Both the position numbers and the translations under genes were made by a program. Positions 8,917-17,455 of a stretch of DNA of 64,000 bases are shown here, in pieces. The DNA is taken from positions 24,090 to 88,089 of the forward strand of contig UCCS01000004.1 in NCBI GenBank assembly GCA_900470965.1. Direction: 5' to 3'. Every line of letters starts with the position of its first letter. The stretch's first letter is position 1. A model generated the notes under the pieces. That model was not told the DNA's origin. It saw nothing but the letters and a program-made list of their open reading frames with translations, and searched no databases. This DNA is from Hyphomicrobiales bacterium (lineage in GTDB: Bacteria; Pseudomonadota; Alphaproteobacteria; Rhizobiales; Rhizobiaceae).

Positions 8917-9921
8917 TCAAAGACCTGCCTTGGCTGCTTCCTTGACCCAGCGGTCGGAAACATAGGGGCTGTAGTCCTTCAGAACGCCGGGGATCTTGCC
9001 CTGCTCCAGAAGGAAGGCCGAGGTTTCAGCGACGGCCTTCGTCGTACCGCCACCGAGGAGATCGGCGCTCGCCTGTTCCTTCAGGCTCGGGAAAATGTAG
9101 CCCTTGAGAAGAGCCGGCACTTCATCGGTCTTGGCACCGGTAAGCTTGGCAATCTTTTCGGCCTCCGGTGATTTCGCATTCCAGCTATCCGGATTGGCGA
9201 GGTAAGAGGCATAAGCCGCACCCGTGACCTTCACGAAGCCCGTGACCACTTCAGGATGGGCCTCGGCAAATTTCTTGCTGACGATCCAGGCGTCAAAGGT
9301 CGGGCCGCCCCACTTGGCAACATCGGCCGAAGTGGCGAGCACGCTGCCGCTCTTCTTCAGCTGCGCCAGCACCGGGTCCCAGACATAGGCGCCGTCGATA
9401 TCACCGCGCTCCCAGGCAGCAGCGATTTCCGGCGGACGCAGGTTGAGGATCTGCACCGACTTCGGATCGACCTTCCAATGCTTCAGCGCCGTCAGCAGGC
9501 TGTAATGCGCGGTCGAAACGAAGGGCGTGGCGATCTTCTTACCCTTCAAATCTTCTGGCTTGGTGATGTTCTTGACGGCGAGCGCTTCGGCGTCGCTTAT
9601 GAGACCGACGACATAGATCGTCTCGATCGGCAGTTCGCGACTGGCAGCAGCGGCAAGCGGCGATGAGCCGACATAACCGATATCGATGGAACCGGAAGCG
9701 ATGGCGGTGATGACATCGGCGCCGCTATCGAATTTCTGCCAGTTGATCTTGGCCTTGGTCTCCTTTTCATAGGTACCGTCGGCCTGCGGCACGCGCGACG
9801 GCTCGACGATCGGCTGGTAGCCGATATTCAGCGTGACGTCGGCAGCGTGGGCCGCATAGGTGGTCAAGGTGAGGACAGCGGCAGCGGCCGTACCCAGAAG
9901 GTTGCGTCGGTTGATTTTCAT
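8917..9921 (-). CDS. Taurine/sulfonate ABC transporter periplasmic binding protein (TauA-like)
   Basis: This 334-residue exported binding protein has a twin-arginine-looking signal (MKINRRNLLGTAAAAVL) with cleavage expected after AHA, near residue 28. The mature part opens with VTLNIGYQPIVEPSRV and contains ASGSIDIGYVGSSPLAAA, typical of the TauA/SsuA group that binds taurine and alkanesulfonates. The start is set by GAGAGGG 5 bases upstream. It is the first gene of the transporter operon. It is divergent from a flavin monooxygenase gene, and a 17-bp palindromic element lies between them. Confidence 0.88.
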   Translation of the reverse strand: MKINRRNLLGTAAAAVLTLTTYAAHAADVTLNIGYQPIVEPSRVPQADGTYEKETKAKINWQKFDSGADVITAIASGSIDIGYVGSSPLAAAASRELPIETIYVVGLISDAEALAVKNITKPEDLKGKKIATPFVSTAHYSLLTALKHWKVDPKSVQILNLRPPEIAAAWERGDIDGAYVWDPVLAQLKKSGSVLATSADVAKWGGPTFDAWIVSKKFAEAHPEVVTGFVKVTGAAYASYLANPDSWNAKSPEAEKIAKLTGAKTDEVPALLKGYIFPSLKEQASADLLGGGTTKAVAETSAFLLEQGKIPGVLKDYSPYVSDRWVKEAAKAGL

Positions 9922-9982
9922 ATCCCTCTCCAGCAATGTTCAAAATCACTCCACCCTGGAATGTGGTTAGATCATTGTAAAA

Positions 9983-9999
9983 TTCATAGATTTTATAGA
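9983..9999. promoter_or_regulatory. Putative sulfur-regulon operator, site 1 (tauA / monooxygenase divergent promoter)
   Basis: The 17-mer TTCAT-N7-ATAGA has 5-base arms separated by a 7-base A/T-rich spacer. It sits 62 bases before tauA and 126 bases before the divergent monooxygenase. The same geometry recurs upstream of metQ, the flavin reductase and the 19.9-29.6 kb operon. Regulator unknown; this is a pattern I infer from four sites. Confidence 0.5.
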
Positions 10000-10124
10000 G
10001 ATAGAAAATTCCCGGAATCGGGCATGCGAGATAATTTGCTTCTAAATAACGAGAGAGAACCGGTGGTTTCCCGATCTGCCCGAAATTCCACCAAATGACC
10101 GACTGACATTTCAGGACAGTATTG

Positions 10125-11480
10125 ATGAAGAAAATGCAGATCTACGCCTTCGACATGAACTGCGTCGGACACATAAATCACGGCATGTGGACGCATCCGC
10201 GGGATCGTTCGGTCAACTATACCGATCTCGATTACTGGGCAGATTTTGCGCGAACGGCCGAACGCGGCAAGCTGGACGGCATTTTTCTCGCCGATATTGT
10301 CGGCGTCTATGATGTCTATAAGAACAGTCCAGGCCCGGTCATCGAGACGGGCGCGCAAATCCCGGTCAACGATCCGCTAATGCCGATTTCGGCAATGGCC
10401 TACGTCACGAAGCACCTCGGCTTCGGCGTCACCGTCAATACGACCTATGAGCCGCCCTTCCTGCTGGCACGACGCATGTCGACGCTCGATCACCTGACCA
10501 AGGGCCGCATCGGCTGGAATATCGTCACCGGCTATCTCGATAGCGCTGCCCGCAGCATGGGTTTCGACAAGCTGCCGGAGCATGATGCGCGTTACGACGC
10601 CGCCGAGGAATATCTCGAAATCCTTTACAAGCTCTGGGAGGGAAGCTGGGACGATGGTGCGGTGCTGCGCGACAGGGCACGCGGCGTCTTTGCGGATGCC
10701 GCTAAAGTGCGGGCGGTCAGCCATCAGGGCCAGTATTACAAGATGGAGGGCATCCATCTCTCGGAGCCCTCGCCGCAGCGCACTCCGCTGCTCTTCCTGG
10801 CCGGCGCATCCGCACGCGGACAGGATTTCGCCGCCCGCCATGCCGAATGCGTCTTCATCGCCGGACCGACGCCGCAATCGGCACGGCCGACCGTCGATGC
10901 GCTTCGCGCCAAGACGCTTGCCAATGGCCGCGGCGCGGATGCGATCAAGATCCTGAGCCTGATTACCGTCGTTGTCGGCAAGACCGAAGCCCAAGCGCAG
11001 GAGAAGCTCGAGGACTATCGCCGGCACGCAAGCATCGAAGCGTCGCTTGCGCATTATTCGGCCTCCGTCGGCGTCGATTTTTCGAAATACGGGCTCGATG
11101 ACGTGATCGACCAGAACTCGACCAACGCCAATCAGTCGGCACTAGCGGCAATCACCAAGCAGGCGGCAAAGCCGGTGACGAAGCGGCAGATCATAGACCA
11201 GATGGTGCTCGGCAGCCGCATGAAGCCGATTGTCGGATCGCCGGAACAGATTGCCGATACCCTGCAGCGCTGGATCGAGGAAGGCGGCATCGACGGCTTC
11301 AATCTCGCACGCACTGTGGCACCTGAGAGCCTTCATGATTTCGTCGATCTCGTCGTGCCTGTGCTGCAGGAGCGCGGCCTGTTCAAGGCCGACTATGTGG
11401 AAGGGCCGCTGCGCCAGAAGCTGTTCGGCGGCAATGGCCGGCTGCCGGCCAGCCACCCCGCCGCACAGTTCAGGCGATAA
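10125..11480 (+). CDS. NtaA/SnaA/DszA-type FMNH2-dependent monooxygenase
   Basis: This 451-residue luciferase-like (LLM) flavin monooxygenase belongs to the nitrilotriacetate/pristinamycin/dibenzothiophene-sulfone class. Typical segments are WTHPRDRSVNYTDLDYW near the N-terminus, TYEPPFLLARRMSTLDHLTKGR in two blocks (about 105-128), GWNIVTGYL, and the late SPEQIADTLQRWIEEGGIDGF. Such enzymes use FMNH2 from a separate reductase to cleave C-S or C-N bonds. Divergence from a sulfonate importer makes a desulfonation or sulfone role likely. The ATG at 10125 follows AGGACAG at good spacing; a TTG one codon earlier is less likely. It ends 3 bases before convergent metI. Confidence 0.87.
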   Translation: MKKMQIYAFDMNCVGHINHGMWTHPRDRSVNYTDLDYWADFARTAERGKLDGIFLADIVGVYDVYKNSPGPVIETGAQIPVNDPLMPISAMAYVTKHLGFGVTVNTTYEPPFLLARRMSTLDHLTKGRIGWNIVTGYLDSAARSMGFDKLPEHDARYDAAEEYLEILYKLWEGSWDDGAVLRDRARGVFADAAKVRAVSHQGQYYKMEGIHLSEPSPQRTPLLFLAGASARGQDFAARHAECVFIAGPTPQSARPTVDALRAKTLANGRGADAIKILSLITVVVGKTEAQAQEKLEDYRRHASIEASLAHYSASVGVDFSKYGLDDVIDQNSTNANQSALAAITKQAAKPVTKRQIIDQMVLGSRMKPIVGSPEQIADTLQRWIEEGGIDGFNLARTVAPESLHDFVDLVVPVLQERGLFKADYVEGPLRQKLFGGNGRLPASHPAAQFRR

Positions 11481-11483
11481 TTT

Positions 11484-12137
11484 CTAGCGATGATCCATGC
11501 GGGCGACCAGCCGGTCGCCCAGCCACTGGATGCCGCAGACGAGAACGATGAGCACGACCACGACCGCAAGCATCACATTGGTCTCGAAGCGCTGGTAGCC
11601 ATAACGAATGGCGAGGTCACCGAGACCGCCGGCACCGATGGCGCCGGCCATCGCCGAAGCACCGATCAGCGTCACCAGCGTGACGGTAAAGCCGGCGACG
11701 ATTCCGGGCAGGGCTTCGGGCACCAGAACCTCGCGGATGATCGTCCAGCGATTGCCGCCCATGGCACGCACCGCATCGATCAGGCCACGATCGACCTCGC
11801 GCAACGAGACTTCTGCGATACGGGCATAGTATGGCGTCGCGGCAATGGCGAGTGGAACGATGGCCGCCCAGGTGCCGATCGCGGTGCCGACGATAAGGCG
11901 GGTCAGCGGGATGAGCGCCACCAGCAGGATGATGAAGGGCACGGAACGGAAGCCGTTGATGACGGCGCCGAGAATGCGGTTGATCCAGAGATTTTCGGCA
12001 ATGCCGCCGCGGTTCGTCAGGACCAGCGCCAGGCCGAGCGGCAGGCCGGCAACCAGCGAAATCAGGCCGGATGCAGCTGTCATCAGCACCGTCTCCCAGA
12101 GGGAGCGCAGCAGCAGATTAATCATGATCGGTGACAT
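11484..12137 (-). CDS. metI: Methionine ABC transporter permease
   Basis: This 217-residue permease has five to six membrane helices and the EAA loop AVRAMGGNRWTIIREVLVPEA. It aligns with MetI across its length, including the opening (MSPIMINLLLRSLWETVLM). The start at 12137 overlaps the end of metN by 20 bases and is supported by GGAGGTG eight bases upstream; the later ATG at 12125 lacks such a site. It imports methionine (D or L) with MetN and MetQ. Confidence 0.93.
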   Translation of the reverse strand: MSPIMINLLLRSLWETVLMTAASGLISLVAGLPLGLALVLTNRGGIAENLWINRILGAVINGFRSVPFIILLVALIPLTRLIVGTAIGTWAAIVPLAIAATPYYARIAEVSLREVDRGLIDAVRAMGGNRWTIIREVLVPEALPGIVAGFTVTLVTLIGASAMAGAIGAGGLGDLAIRYGYQRFETNVMLAVVVVLIVLVCGIQWLGDRLVARMDHR

Positions 12138-13200
12138 AACCAAGCACCTCCACCCGAGCCGACCGGGCCTTCAGAAATTGTTCGACCGTTCCGGCAAGCG
12201 CGGGATCGCGCGCAGGAACGGCAATGAAGAACCGCGCCACGGGCTGGTTCTGGATGTGATCGATACCACCGTGCACGAGGCGGAAGGAACGCGGCAGCGC
12301 TGCAGAGAGATCGGCAAAAAGCGCGCCTTGCGCTTCCGGTCCAGCAAGATCGACACTTAGGATAGCTTCGGTGCCGCCGGTTTGCGACAGGCGTGCAGCA
12401 ATGTGTTCCGGAAGCTGCGGGCGAATGCCGCCGAGCAGGCTTTTTGTGATCGCCGCCTGCGGATCGCCGAAGATCGACCAGACTTGGCCTTCCTCCACGA
12501 TGCGCCCTGCATCGATGACGGCGACGCGATCGGCAATGCCGCGCACCACTTCCATCTCATGGGTAATCAGAAGAATGGTAAGACCAAGCTTACGGTTAAT
12601 ATCCTCCAACAGCGCAAGGATCGAACGCGTCGTTTCCGGATCGAGGGCCGAGGTCGCTTCGTCGGACAGCAACAGGGCCGGCCGGGCGGCGAGTGCGCGG
12701 GCAATGCCGACGCGCTGCTTCTGGCCACCTGAGAGCGACGACGGATAAGCCCTAGCCTTATCGGAAAGACCGACCAGTTCCAGAAGCTCCTGCGCCCGCT
12801 TCAGCCGTTCGGCCTTGACGACACCCTCGATCTTCAGCGGCAGGGCGACATTCTCCTCGACCGTCTTGGCCGAGAGCAGATTGAAATGCTGAAAGATCAT
12901 GCCGATGCGGCGGCGCAAGGGCTGCAGTTCCTGCTCGGCAAGGCCCGCAATATTGCGGCCCTCGATGACGATCTCGCCGCTGTCGGCCCTTTCGAGACCG
13001 TTGAGGCAGCGGATCAGCGTCGATTTGCCGGCGCCGCTGCGGCCGATGATGCCGAGGATTTCGCCCTTCTTCACGCTGAGCGAAACGCCGTCGAGCGCTG
13101 CCGTCACACCGAACTTGCGCCTGACATCCTTCAGGCGCACGACCTCTTCGGCATCGATTGGCCGCGTCTCGATCCCTAAGGCGGAGACAATTGAATTCAT
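12118..13200 (-). CDS. metN: Methionine ABC transporter ATP-binding protein with NIL domain
   Basis: This 360-residue ATPase has Walker A GRSGAGKST at 53-61, signature LSGGQKQR and Walker B LLLSDEATSALDPET. About 75 C-terminal residues (roughly 280-355) form the NIL domain that binds methionine and inhibits transport when the cell is replete. It lies between metQ and metI. A perfect 12-bp hairpin separates it from metQ. Confidence 0.94.
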   Translation of the reverse strand: MNSIVSALGIETRPIDAEEVVRLKDVRRKFGVTAALDGVSLSVKKGEILGIIGRSGAGKSTLIRCLNGLERADSGEIVIEGRNIAGLAEQELQPLRRRIGMIFQHFNLLSAKTVEENVALPLKIEGVVKAERLKRAQELLELVGLSDKARAYPSSLSGGQKQRVGIARALAARPALLLSDEATSALDPETTRSILALLEDINRKLGLTILLITHEMEVVRGIADRVAVIDAGRIVEEGQVWSIFGDPQAAITKSLLGGIRPQLPEHIAARLSQTGGTEAILSVDLAGPEAQGALFADLSAALPRSFRLVHGGIDHIQNQPVARFFIAVPARDPALAGTVEQFLKARSARVEVLGYVTDHD

Positions 13201-13224
13201 GCTCGTTCCTTCACAAACGCTGAA

Positions 13225-13253
13225 GGCGGCCCTGGCAAAAGGCCAGGGCCGCC
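13225..13253 (-). other. Intercistronic hairpin between metQ and metN
   Basis: A perfect 12-bp GC-rich stem (GGCGGCCCTGGC with GCCAGGGCCGCC) has a 5-base loop. It lies 32 bases after the metQ stop and 24 bases before the metN start. There is no T-run on the minus strand, so it is more likely an mRNA-stabilising or attenuating structure than a full terminator. Confidence 0.7.
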
Positions 13254-13285
13254 TCGGTTGCTGACGCCCTTTTAGGGCGGCGAAA

Positions 13286-14122
13286 TCAATAGGCGCTGAG
13301 GCCCGTACCCTTATAGACCTTATCGAATTCGGCCTTCACCGTCTCGTTCTGATAGGAGGAGACGAGCGTCTTTACCCAATCGGCATCCTTGTTCTCTTCC
13401 TTGACGGCGATGAAGTTGCGATAGGGATTGTCGGCGATCGGCTCCTGCGCGATGCGCTCCTTCGGGGACAGACCGCTCTTCAGCGCCCAGTCGGTATTGA
13501 CGATACCGGCATCGAGGTCATCGATAGAACGGCCGACGATACCGGCGTCGAGTTCGCGGATCTCGATGTTCTTCGGGTTTTCCGAGACGTCGACGATCGT
13601 TGCCAGAATGCCGGTGCCGTCCTTGAGCTTGATCAGGCCCTCATTCTGCAGAACGCGAAGCGCACGGCCTTCGTTGGACGGATCGTTCGGGACACCGATT
13701 ACGGCGCCCGCTGGCAGTTCGGCAACCGACTTGTGCTTCTTGCTATAGAGACCGATCGGCCAGACGCCCGTGTAGCCGACGGATACGATATGGTAGCCGT
13801 GCTGCTTGACCTGATTGTCCAGATAGGGCTGGTGCTGGAAGGCGTTCGCGTCGATTTCGCCGCGTTCCAGAGCCTCGTTCGGCTGGGTATAATCGTTGAA
13901 GGTGATCGTTTCGATCTTGAGGCCCTTCTTGGCGGCTTCGCTGGTGACGACGCGCCAGACATCCTCGTCCTCGCCGCTCATGATACCGACCTTGATCGAC
14001 TTGTCTTCGGCGAAGGAAGGAGCCGGCGGAGCAAAGGCGATGAGTGCGGCCGCAGAGGCGGCAACAGTAAGAGCCGCGCGGCGCGAAAGCGAAATGGCGC
14101 CGAAATTCTTGTTCTTGGTCAT
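13286..14122 (-). CDS. metQ: Methionine-binding protein MetQ/NlpA family
   Basis: This 278-residue exported binding protein has an N-terminal signal (SRRAALTVAASAAALIAF, cleavage near SFA/ED at about residue 38). The mature part begins SIKVGIMSGEDEDVWRVV and contains DANAFQHQPYLDNQ, the conserved ligand-site block of MetQ/NlpA. No lipobox cysteine is seen, so it is probably a free periplasmic protein. It is the first gene of metQ-metN-metI. A sulfur-type palindrome lies 147 bases upstream, in front of the operon. Confidence 0.92.
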   Translation of the reverse strand: MTKNKNFGAISLSRRAALTVAASAAALIAFAPPAPSFAEDKSIKVGIMSGEDEDVWRVVTSEAAKKGLKIETITFNDYTQPNEALERGEIDANAFQHQPYLDNQVKQHGYHIVSVGYTGVWPIGLYSKKHKSVAELPAGAVIGVPNDPSNEGRALRVLQNEGLIKLKDGTGILATIVDVSENPKNIEIRELDAGIVGRSIDDLDAGIVNTDWALKSGLSPKERIAQEPIADNPYRNFIAVKEENKDADWVKTLVSSYQNETVKAEFDKVYKGTGLSAY

Positions 14123-14268
14123 TTTTTATCCCGTCTGACTGAATGAGGCCGAGCCCCGAGCAGGCGGATAATTGCAAATACGGGCATGGCGAGCGAAGCA
14201 CGAACGTCTGATGTCTTCTCACCACCGGAAAAACTCTTGCCGCGTCTTCGAGAGCGGCAGGATAAAAT

Positions 14269-14285
14269 TCCATCAAATTTATGGA
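14269..14285. promoter_or_regulatory. Putative sulfur-regulon operator, site 2 (metQ promoter)
   Basis: The 17-mer TCCAT-N7-ATGGA is a perfect 5-bp inverted repeat with a 7-base spacer. On the minus strand it is directly preceded by TTTAA, a -10-like sequence. It shares its geometry with sites at 9983, 14978 and 29606. Confidence 0.5.
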
Positions 14286-14312
14286 TTAAATGCCAGCTGC
14301 TAGGCACGCTCC

Positions 14313-14340
14313 AAACAAAACGGCGCCCGAAGGCGCCGCT
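14313..14340 (-). terminator. Terminator of the flavin reductase gene
   Basis: A 7-bp GC stem (CGGCGCC/GGCGCCG) has a TTCG tetraloop on the minus strand and is followed by TTTTGTTT. It lies 23 bases after the flavin reductase stop. Confidence 0.88.
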
Positions 14341-14362
14341 GAAATCGGTCTTTGGATATTGT

Positions 14363-14923
14363 TTATTCCGCTGCGATCAGCCTGGAGCTTCTGCCCGGAA
14401 AGAAGGCGGCGAGTTCGCCGATCACCTCCCCGATGCGCTTGGAAAGCTGTTCGGAGGAAACGCGATAGTCGGTGAAATCGCGGTCCGAAGCGTAGACGGC
14501 GGTCGGCAGCGTGTGGGCCATGAAGAAGCCGAAGAGCGGGCGCAGTTGATGCTCGACCATCAGAGCATGACGATCGCCGCCGCCGGTCGCAGTGATGACG
14601 ATCGGCTTGGCACGCAGCTCATGCGGGTCGATGAGATCAATCAGATGTTTGAAGAGACCCGGATAGCTGCCCTTGAAGGTCGGCGCACCGATGACGAGGA
14701 CGTCGGCATTGGCGATGTCGGCGATGATTTCCCTGGCGCGATTGTCGAGATCGTCGCGGCGCAACGCCTGGCCGAGCGAGGGGCCGACATCCGTCAGGTC
14801 GTAAATCGTATTGTCGAAGCCATATTTTTCGGCGGCGAGGCCGGCGATATTCTCGACCAGCGCAAAGGTCTTCGAGGGACGATTGAAGCTGCCGGCAAGA
14901 CCGACCAGTTTGGGTGCAGACAT
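14363..14923 (-). CDS. NAD(P)H-dependent FMN reductase (SsuE/MsuE type)
   Basis: This 186-residue flavodoxin-fold reductase has the flavin phosphate loop GSFNRPSKT (about 12-20) and the segment VLVIGAPTFKGSYPGLFKHLIDL typical of SsuE/MsuE. It supplies reduced FMN to two-component monooxygenases such as those for alkanesulfonates. It stands as a single gene with its own terminator and its own sulfur-type palindrome 55 bases upstream. It is therefore the likely partner of the LLM monooxygenases in this window. The ATG at 14923 has GGAAGGAAA in front; the longer frame is unsupported. Confidence 0.88.
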   Translation of the reverse strand: MSAPKLVGLAGSFNRPSKTFALVENIAGLAAEKYGFDNTIYDLTDVGPSLGQALRRDDLDNRAREIIADIANADVLVIGAPTFKGSYPGLFKHLIDLIDPHELRAKPIVITATGGGDRHALMVEHQLRPLFGFFMAHTLPTAVYASDRDFTDYRVSSEQLSKRIGEVIGELAAFFPGRSSRLIAAE

Positions 14924-14977
14924 ATCATTTCCTTCCACTATCGCGCCGTCGATGGCTGCATCATATGACTGATATTA

Positions 14978-14994
14978 TCCATCAAAATAGTAGA
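14978..14994. promoter_or_regulatory. Putative sulfur-regulon operator, site 3 (flavin reductase promoter)
   Basis: The 17-mer TCCAT-N7-GTAGA lies 55 bases before the start codon. On the minus strand TTTAA directly precedes it, as at the metQ site. It is the same motif family as at 9983, 14269 and 29606. Confidence 0.5.
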
Positions 14995-15081
14995 TTAAAG
15001 AAATGACGATCCGTCTTCGCCGAGGGCCGAGGAAAAAATGTTCGTTCGAACGCAACGCCGCGCGTGCGCTTGCCCTGACGC

Positions 15082-15115
15082 AAAAGAGGCACCGAAACGC
15101 TTTCGGTGCCTCTTT
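15082..15115 (-). terminator. Terminator after the Fsr-like MFS gene
   Basis: A 13-bp perfect inverted repeat (AGAGGCACCGAAA / TTTCGGTGCCTCT) has a 3-base loop and TTTT on the minus strand. It is 14 bases after the transporter stop. A shorter T-run on the plus side makes plus-strand activity possible too. Confidence 0.87.
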
Positions 15116-15128
15116 CTGAGTGCGAAAC

Positions 15129-16331
15129 CTAAACCGCTCGATGCTTCGGGATGCGCGGCAGGAAGATGGTGAACAGGCCGAGCAGCGGCAGGTAGGAGCA
15201 GATACGATATACGAAGGCAATGCCGTGCGAGTCGGCAAAACCGCCGAGGAAGGCCGCACCGAGACCGCCCGCACCGAAGGCGAAGCCGAAGAAAACGCCG
15301 GCGATCAGGCCAACACGGCCCGGCACCAGTTCCTGCGCGAAGACGACGATGGCCGAAAAGGCAGAGGCGAAGATCAGGCCGATAACGACGCTGAGCACGC
15401 CTGTCCAGAAGAGGTTCGCATAGGGCAGCAGCAGCGCGAAGGGGATCACCCCGAGGATCGAGAACCAGATGACGAAGCGGGCGCCGAAACGATCACCGAT
15501 CGGACCGCCGAGAAAGGTGCCGGTGGCAACCGAACCTAAGAACAGGAAGAGCATGAGCTGCGCCTGCTGCACATCGAGCTGGAAACGGTCGATGACGTAG
15601 AAGGTGAAGTAGCTCGAGACGCTTGCCATGTAGACATTCTTCGTCGCCGTCAGCAACACGAGGATGAGTAGCGCCCAAACGACCTTGCTCTGAGGCAGCG
15701 GTAGCGTGCGGCTCGGGGCCGCCTTGCTGGCGTGCTGGCGGCGGTGACTCATGTACCAGTTCCCGACCCAGCTCAGGACCACCATGCCGACCATGGCGAT
15801 GCCGGAAAGCCAGGACACGCTGTGCTGACCGTTCGGCAGAACGATGAAGGCGGCCAGCAGCGGACCGATTGCCTGGCCGGCATTGCCGCCCACCTGGAAG
15901 AAGGACTGCGCAAAACCGTGGCGACCGCCGGAAGCAAGACGCGCGACGCGCGATGATTCCGGATGGAAGACGGCCGAGCCGAAGCCGATCAGGCTCGCGG
16001 CAACGAGCAGCAGTTCGAAGCTGCCGGCATTGCCGAGGAGGATCAGGCCGCAGAAGGTGCTCGCCATGCCGACAGGCAGCGAATAGGGCATCGGCCAACG
16101 GTCGGTGACGATGCCGACAAGCGGCTGGAGCAGCGAGGCCGTGACCTGGAAGGTCATGGTCAGGAGACCGATCTGCACGAAATCGAGGTTATAATTGGCC
16201 TTGAAGAGCGGATAGAGCGAGGCAAGCAGCGACTGCATGATGTCGTTGAGCATGTGGCAGAAGCTGACTGCCACCAGGATAGACATTGCGGTCTTTTCAA
16301 AGCGGGGGGCGCTCTCGGCAACGGATGCCAT
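15129..16331 (-). CDS. MFS transporter, fosmidomycin-resistance (Fsr) type
   Basis: This 400-residue major-facilitator protein has twelve predicted helices. The opening SFCHMLNDIMQSLLASLYPLF and the block GFGSAVFHPESSRVARLASG are characteristic of Fsr-like exporters. The loop between helices 2 and 3 (GIVTDRWPMP) is the family motif A. Known relatives export fosmidomycin and related compounds; the natural substrate is unknown. It has its own terminator and no co-transcribed neighbour. Confidence 0.87.
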   Translation of the reverse strand: MASVAESAPRFEKTAMSILVAVSFCHMLNDIMQSLLASLYPLFKANYNLDFVQIGLLTMTFQVTASLLQPLVGIVTDRWPMPYSLPVGMASTFCGLILLGNAGSFELLLVAASLIGFGSAVFHPESSRVARLASGGRHGFAQSFFQVGGNAGQAIGPLLAAFIVLPNGQHSVSWLSGIAMVGMVVLSWVGNWYMSHRRQHASKAAPSRTLPLPQSKVVWALLILVLLTATKNVYMASVSSYFTFYVIDRFQLDVQQAQLMLFLFLGSVATGTFLGGPIGDRFGARFVIWFSILGVIPFALLLPYANLFWTGVLSVVIGLIFASAFSAIVVFAQELVPGRVGLIAGVFFGFAFGAGGLGAAFLGGFADSHGIAFVYRICSYLPLLGLFTIFLPRIPKHRAV

Positions 16332-16633
16332 GGGTCTTCCTCCTGCGCGGCCGGAATCATGCCGGTCCGTCGTCGGTTTTCGTGCGTGCTGTTCTTAAGG
16401 CGATCGGGGCTTGGGAAGTGAATTGTCAGCGGCGGTCGCTGAAAAAGCATTTATCGTATGAAGTGGAACGATTACAGCCCAGTTTTACGCGGATCGGTAC
16501 GCAGTTTTTAAGATTTTTGCTCTCGATCCTGCAATTCGGCCACCTCACGCGCCAATCCCGCCCTGGCGACTGTTCCGCGGGTTAGAGCCGATATGGCTTA
16601 TCGCCGGGCTCTCCAACGCAATAGGCCGCGCAA
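16332..16633. other. Intergenic region between the MFS gene and panB
   Basis: This is 302 bases with no supported gene. It must hold the promoter of the MFS gene and the end of the panCB transcript. Only a weak, imperfect stem near 16583-16612 was seen behind panB, and it has no T-run. Confidence 0.4.
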
Positions 16634-17455
16634 TCAAGACCGGCGCTTGAATGTATGTTTCTCCGTGGGGAATGCGCGGGAGCGCACCTCCTCTGCATAG
16701 GCGGCAGCCGCCACCCCGACCCTCTTTCCAAGTTCGTCGTATCGTTTAACGAAGCGCGGCGTGAAATCGTTGAACAGTCCGAGTATGTCGTCCGAAACCA
16801 GGATCTGACCGTCACAGGCAGCCGAGGCACCGATCCCGATTGTCGGAACAGGAATTGCCCTCGTCACCTCGCGGGCAAATGTCTCGACGGTGCCCTCGAT
16901 GACCACCGCAAAGGCTCCCGAGTTGCCGACCGCGTCGGCATCACGCCGGATCCTGGCAACCTCCTCCTCGGAATGTCCAACAGATCGGTAGCCGCCTGCG
17001 GTATGAACCTGCTGAGGCATGAGCCCGATATGCCCGAGGACCGGAATACCGCGCGCGGTGAGAAAGGAAATTGTCTCGGCCATCTCCTCGCCACCTTCGA
17101 GCTTGACCGCGTCGCACCCTGTTTCCTGCAGAATGCGCACAGCATTGCGATAGGCCAGCTCCTTCGACTCCTGGTAGCTGCCGAAGGGCATGTCGACGAC
17201 CACGCAGGATTTAGCGACGCCACGCATCACCGCCTTGCCATGGGCGATCATCATGTCGAGCGTCACCGACACGGTGCTCTCCATGCCGTAAAGAACCATG
17301 CCGAGCGAATCCCCAACGAGCAGGAGATCGCAGTGTTCGTCCAGGAGCCGCGCCATCGGCGTCGTGTAGGCCGTCAAACACACAATCGGCGTTCCGCCCT
17401 TCATCGCCCGGATTCGCGTTGGCGTCAGGCGTTTTGCGGAGCTGACAGCGCTCAT
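16634..17455 (-). CDS. panB: 3-methyl-2-oxobutanoate hydroxymethyltransferase
   Basis: This 273-residue enzyme transfers a hydroxymethyl group from methylene-tetrahydrofolate to 2-oxoisovalerate, the first committed step to pantothenate. Conserved blocks include [20 protein letters not shown] (about 24-43), [13 protein letters not shown] with the metal-binding Asp, [10 protein letters not shown] and GHIGLMPQ. Its start overlaps the panC stop by 4 bases, giving a panC-panB operon with coupled translation. The same pair is known in Rhizobium etli. Confidence 0.95.
   Translation of the reverse strand: MSAVSSAKRLTPTRIRAMKGGTPIVCLTAYTTPMARLLDEHCDLLLVGDSLGMVLYGMESTVSVTLDMMIAHGKAVMRGVAKSCVVVDMPFGSYQESKELAYRNAVRILQETGCDAVKLEGGEEMAETISFLTARGIPVLGHIGLMPQQVHTAGGYRSVGHSEEEVARIRRDADAVGNSGAFAVVIEGTVETFAREVTRAIPVPTIGIGASAACDGQILVSDDILGLFNDFTPRFVKRYDELGKRVGVAAAAYAEEVRSRAFPTEKHTFKRRS

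Noticed and set aside
14123..14268. Possible SAM riboswitch in the metQ leader
   Set aside because: I looked for a SAM-II or SAM-V type compact pseudoknot and an associated terminator in front of metQ and found none. The only strong hairpin there is the terminator of the upstream gene.
16583..16612. Stem behind panB
   Set aside because: The arms are interrupted by mismatches and are not followed by T on the minus strand. It is too weak to annotate as a terminator.
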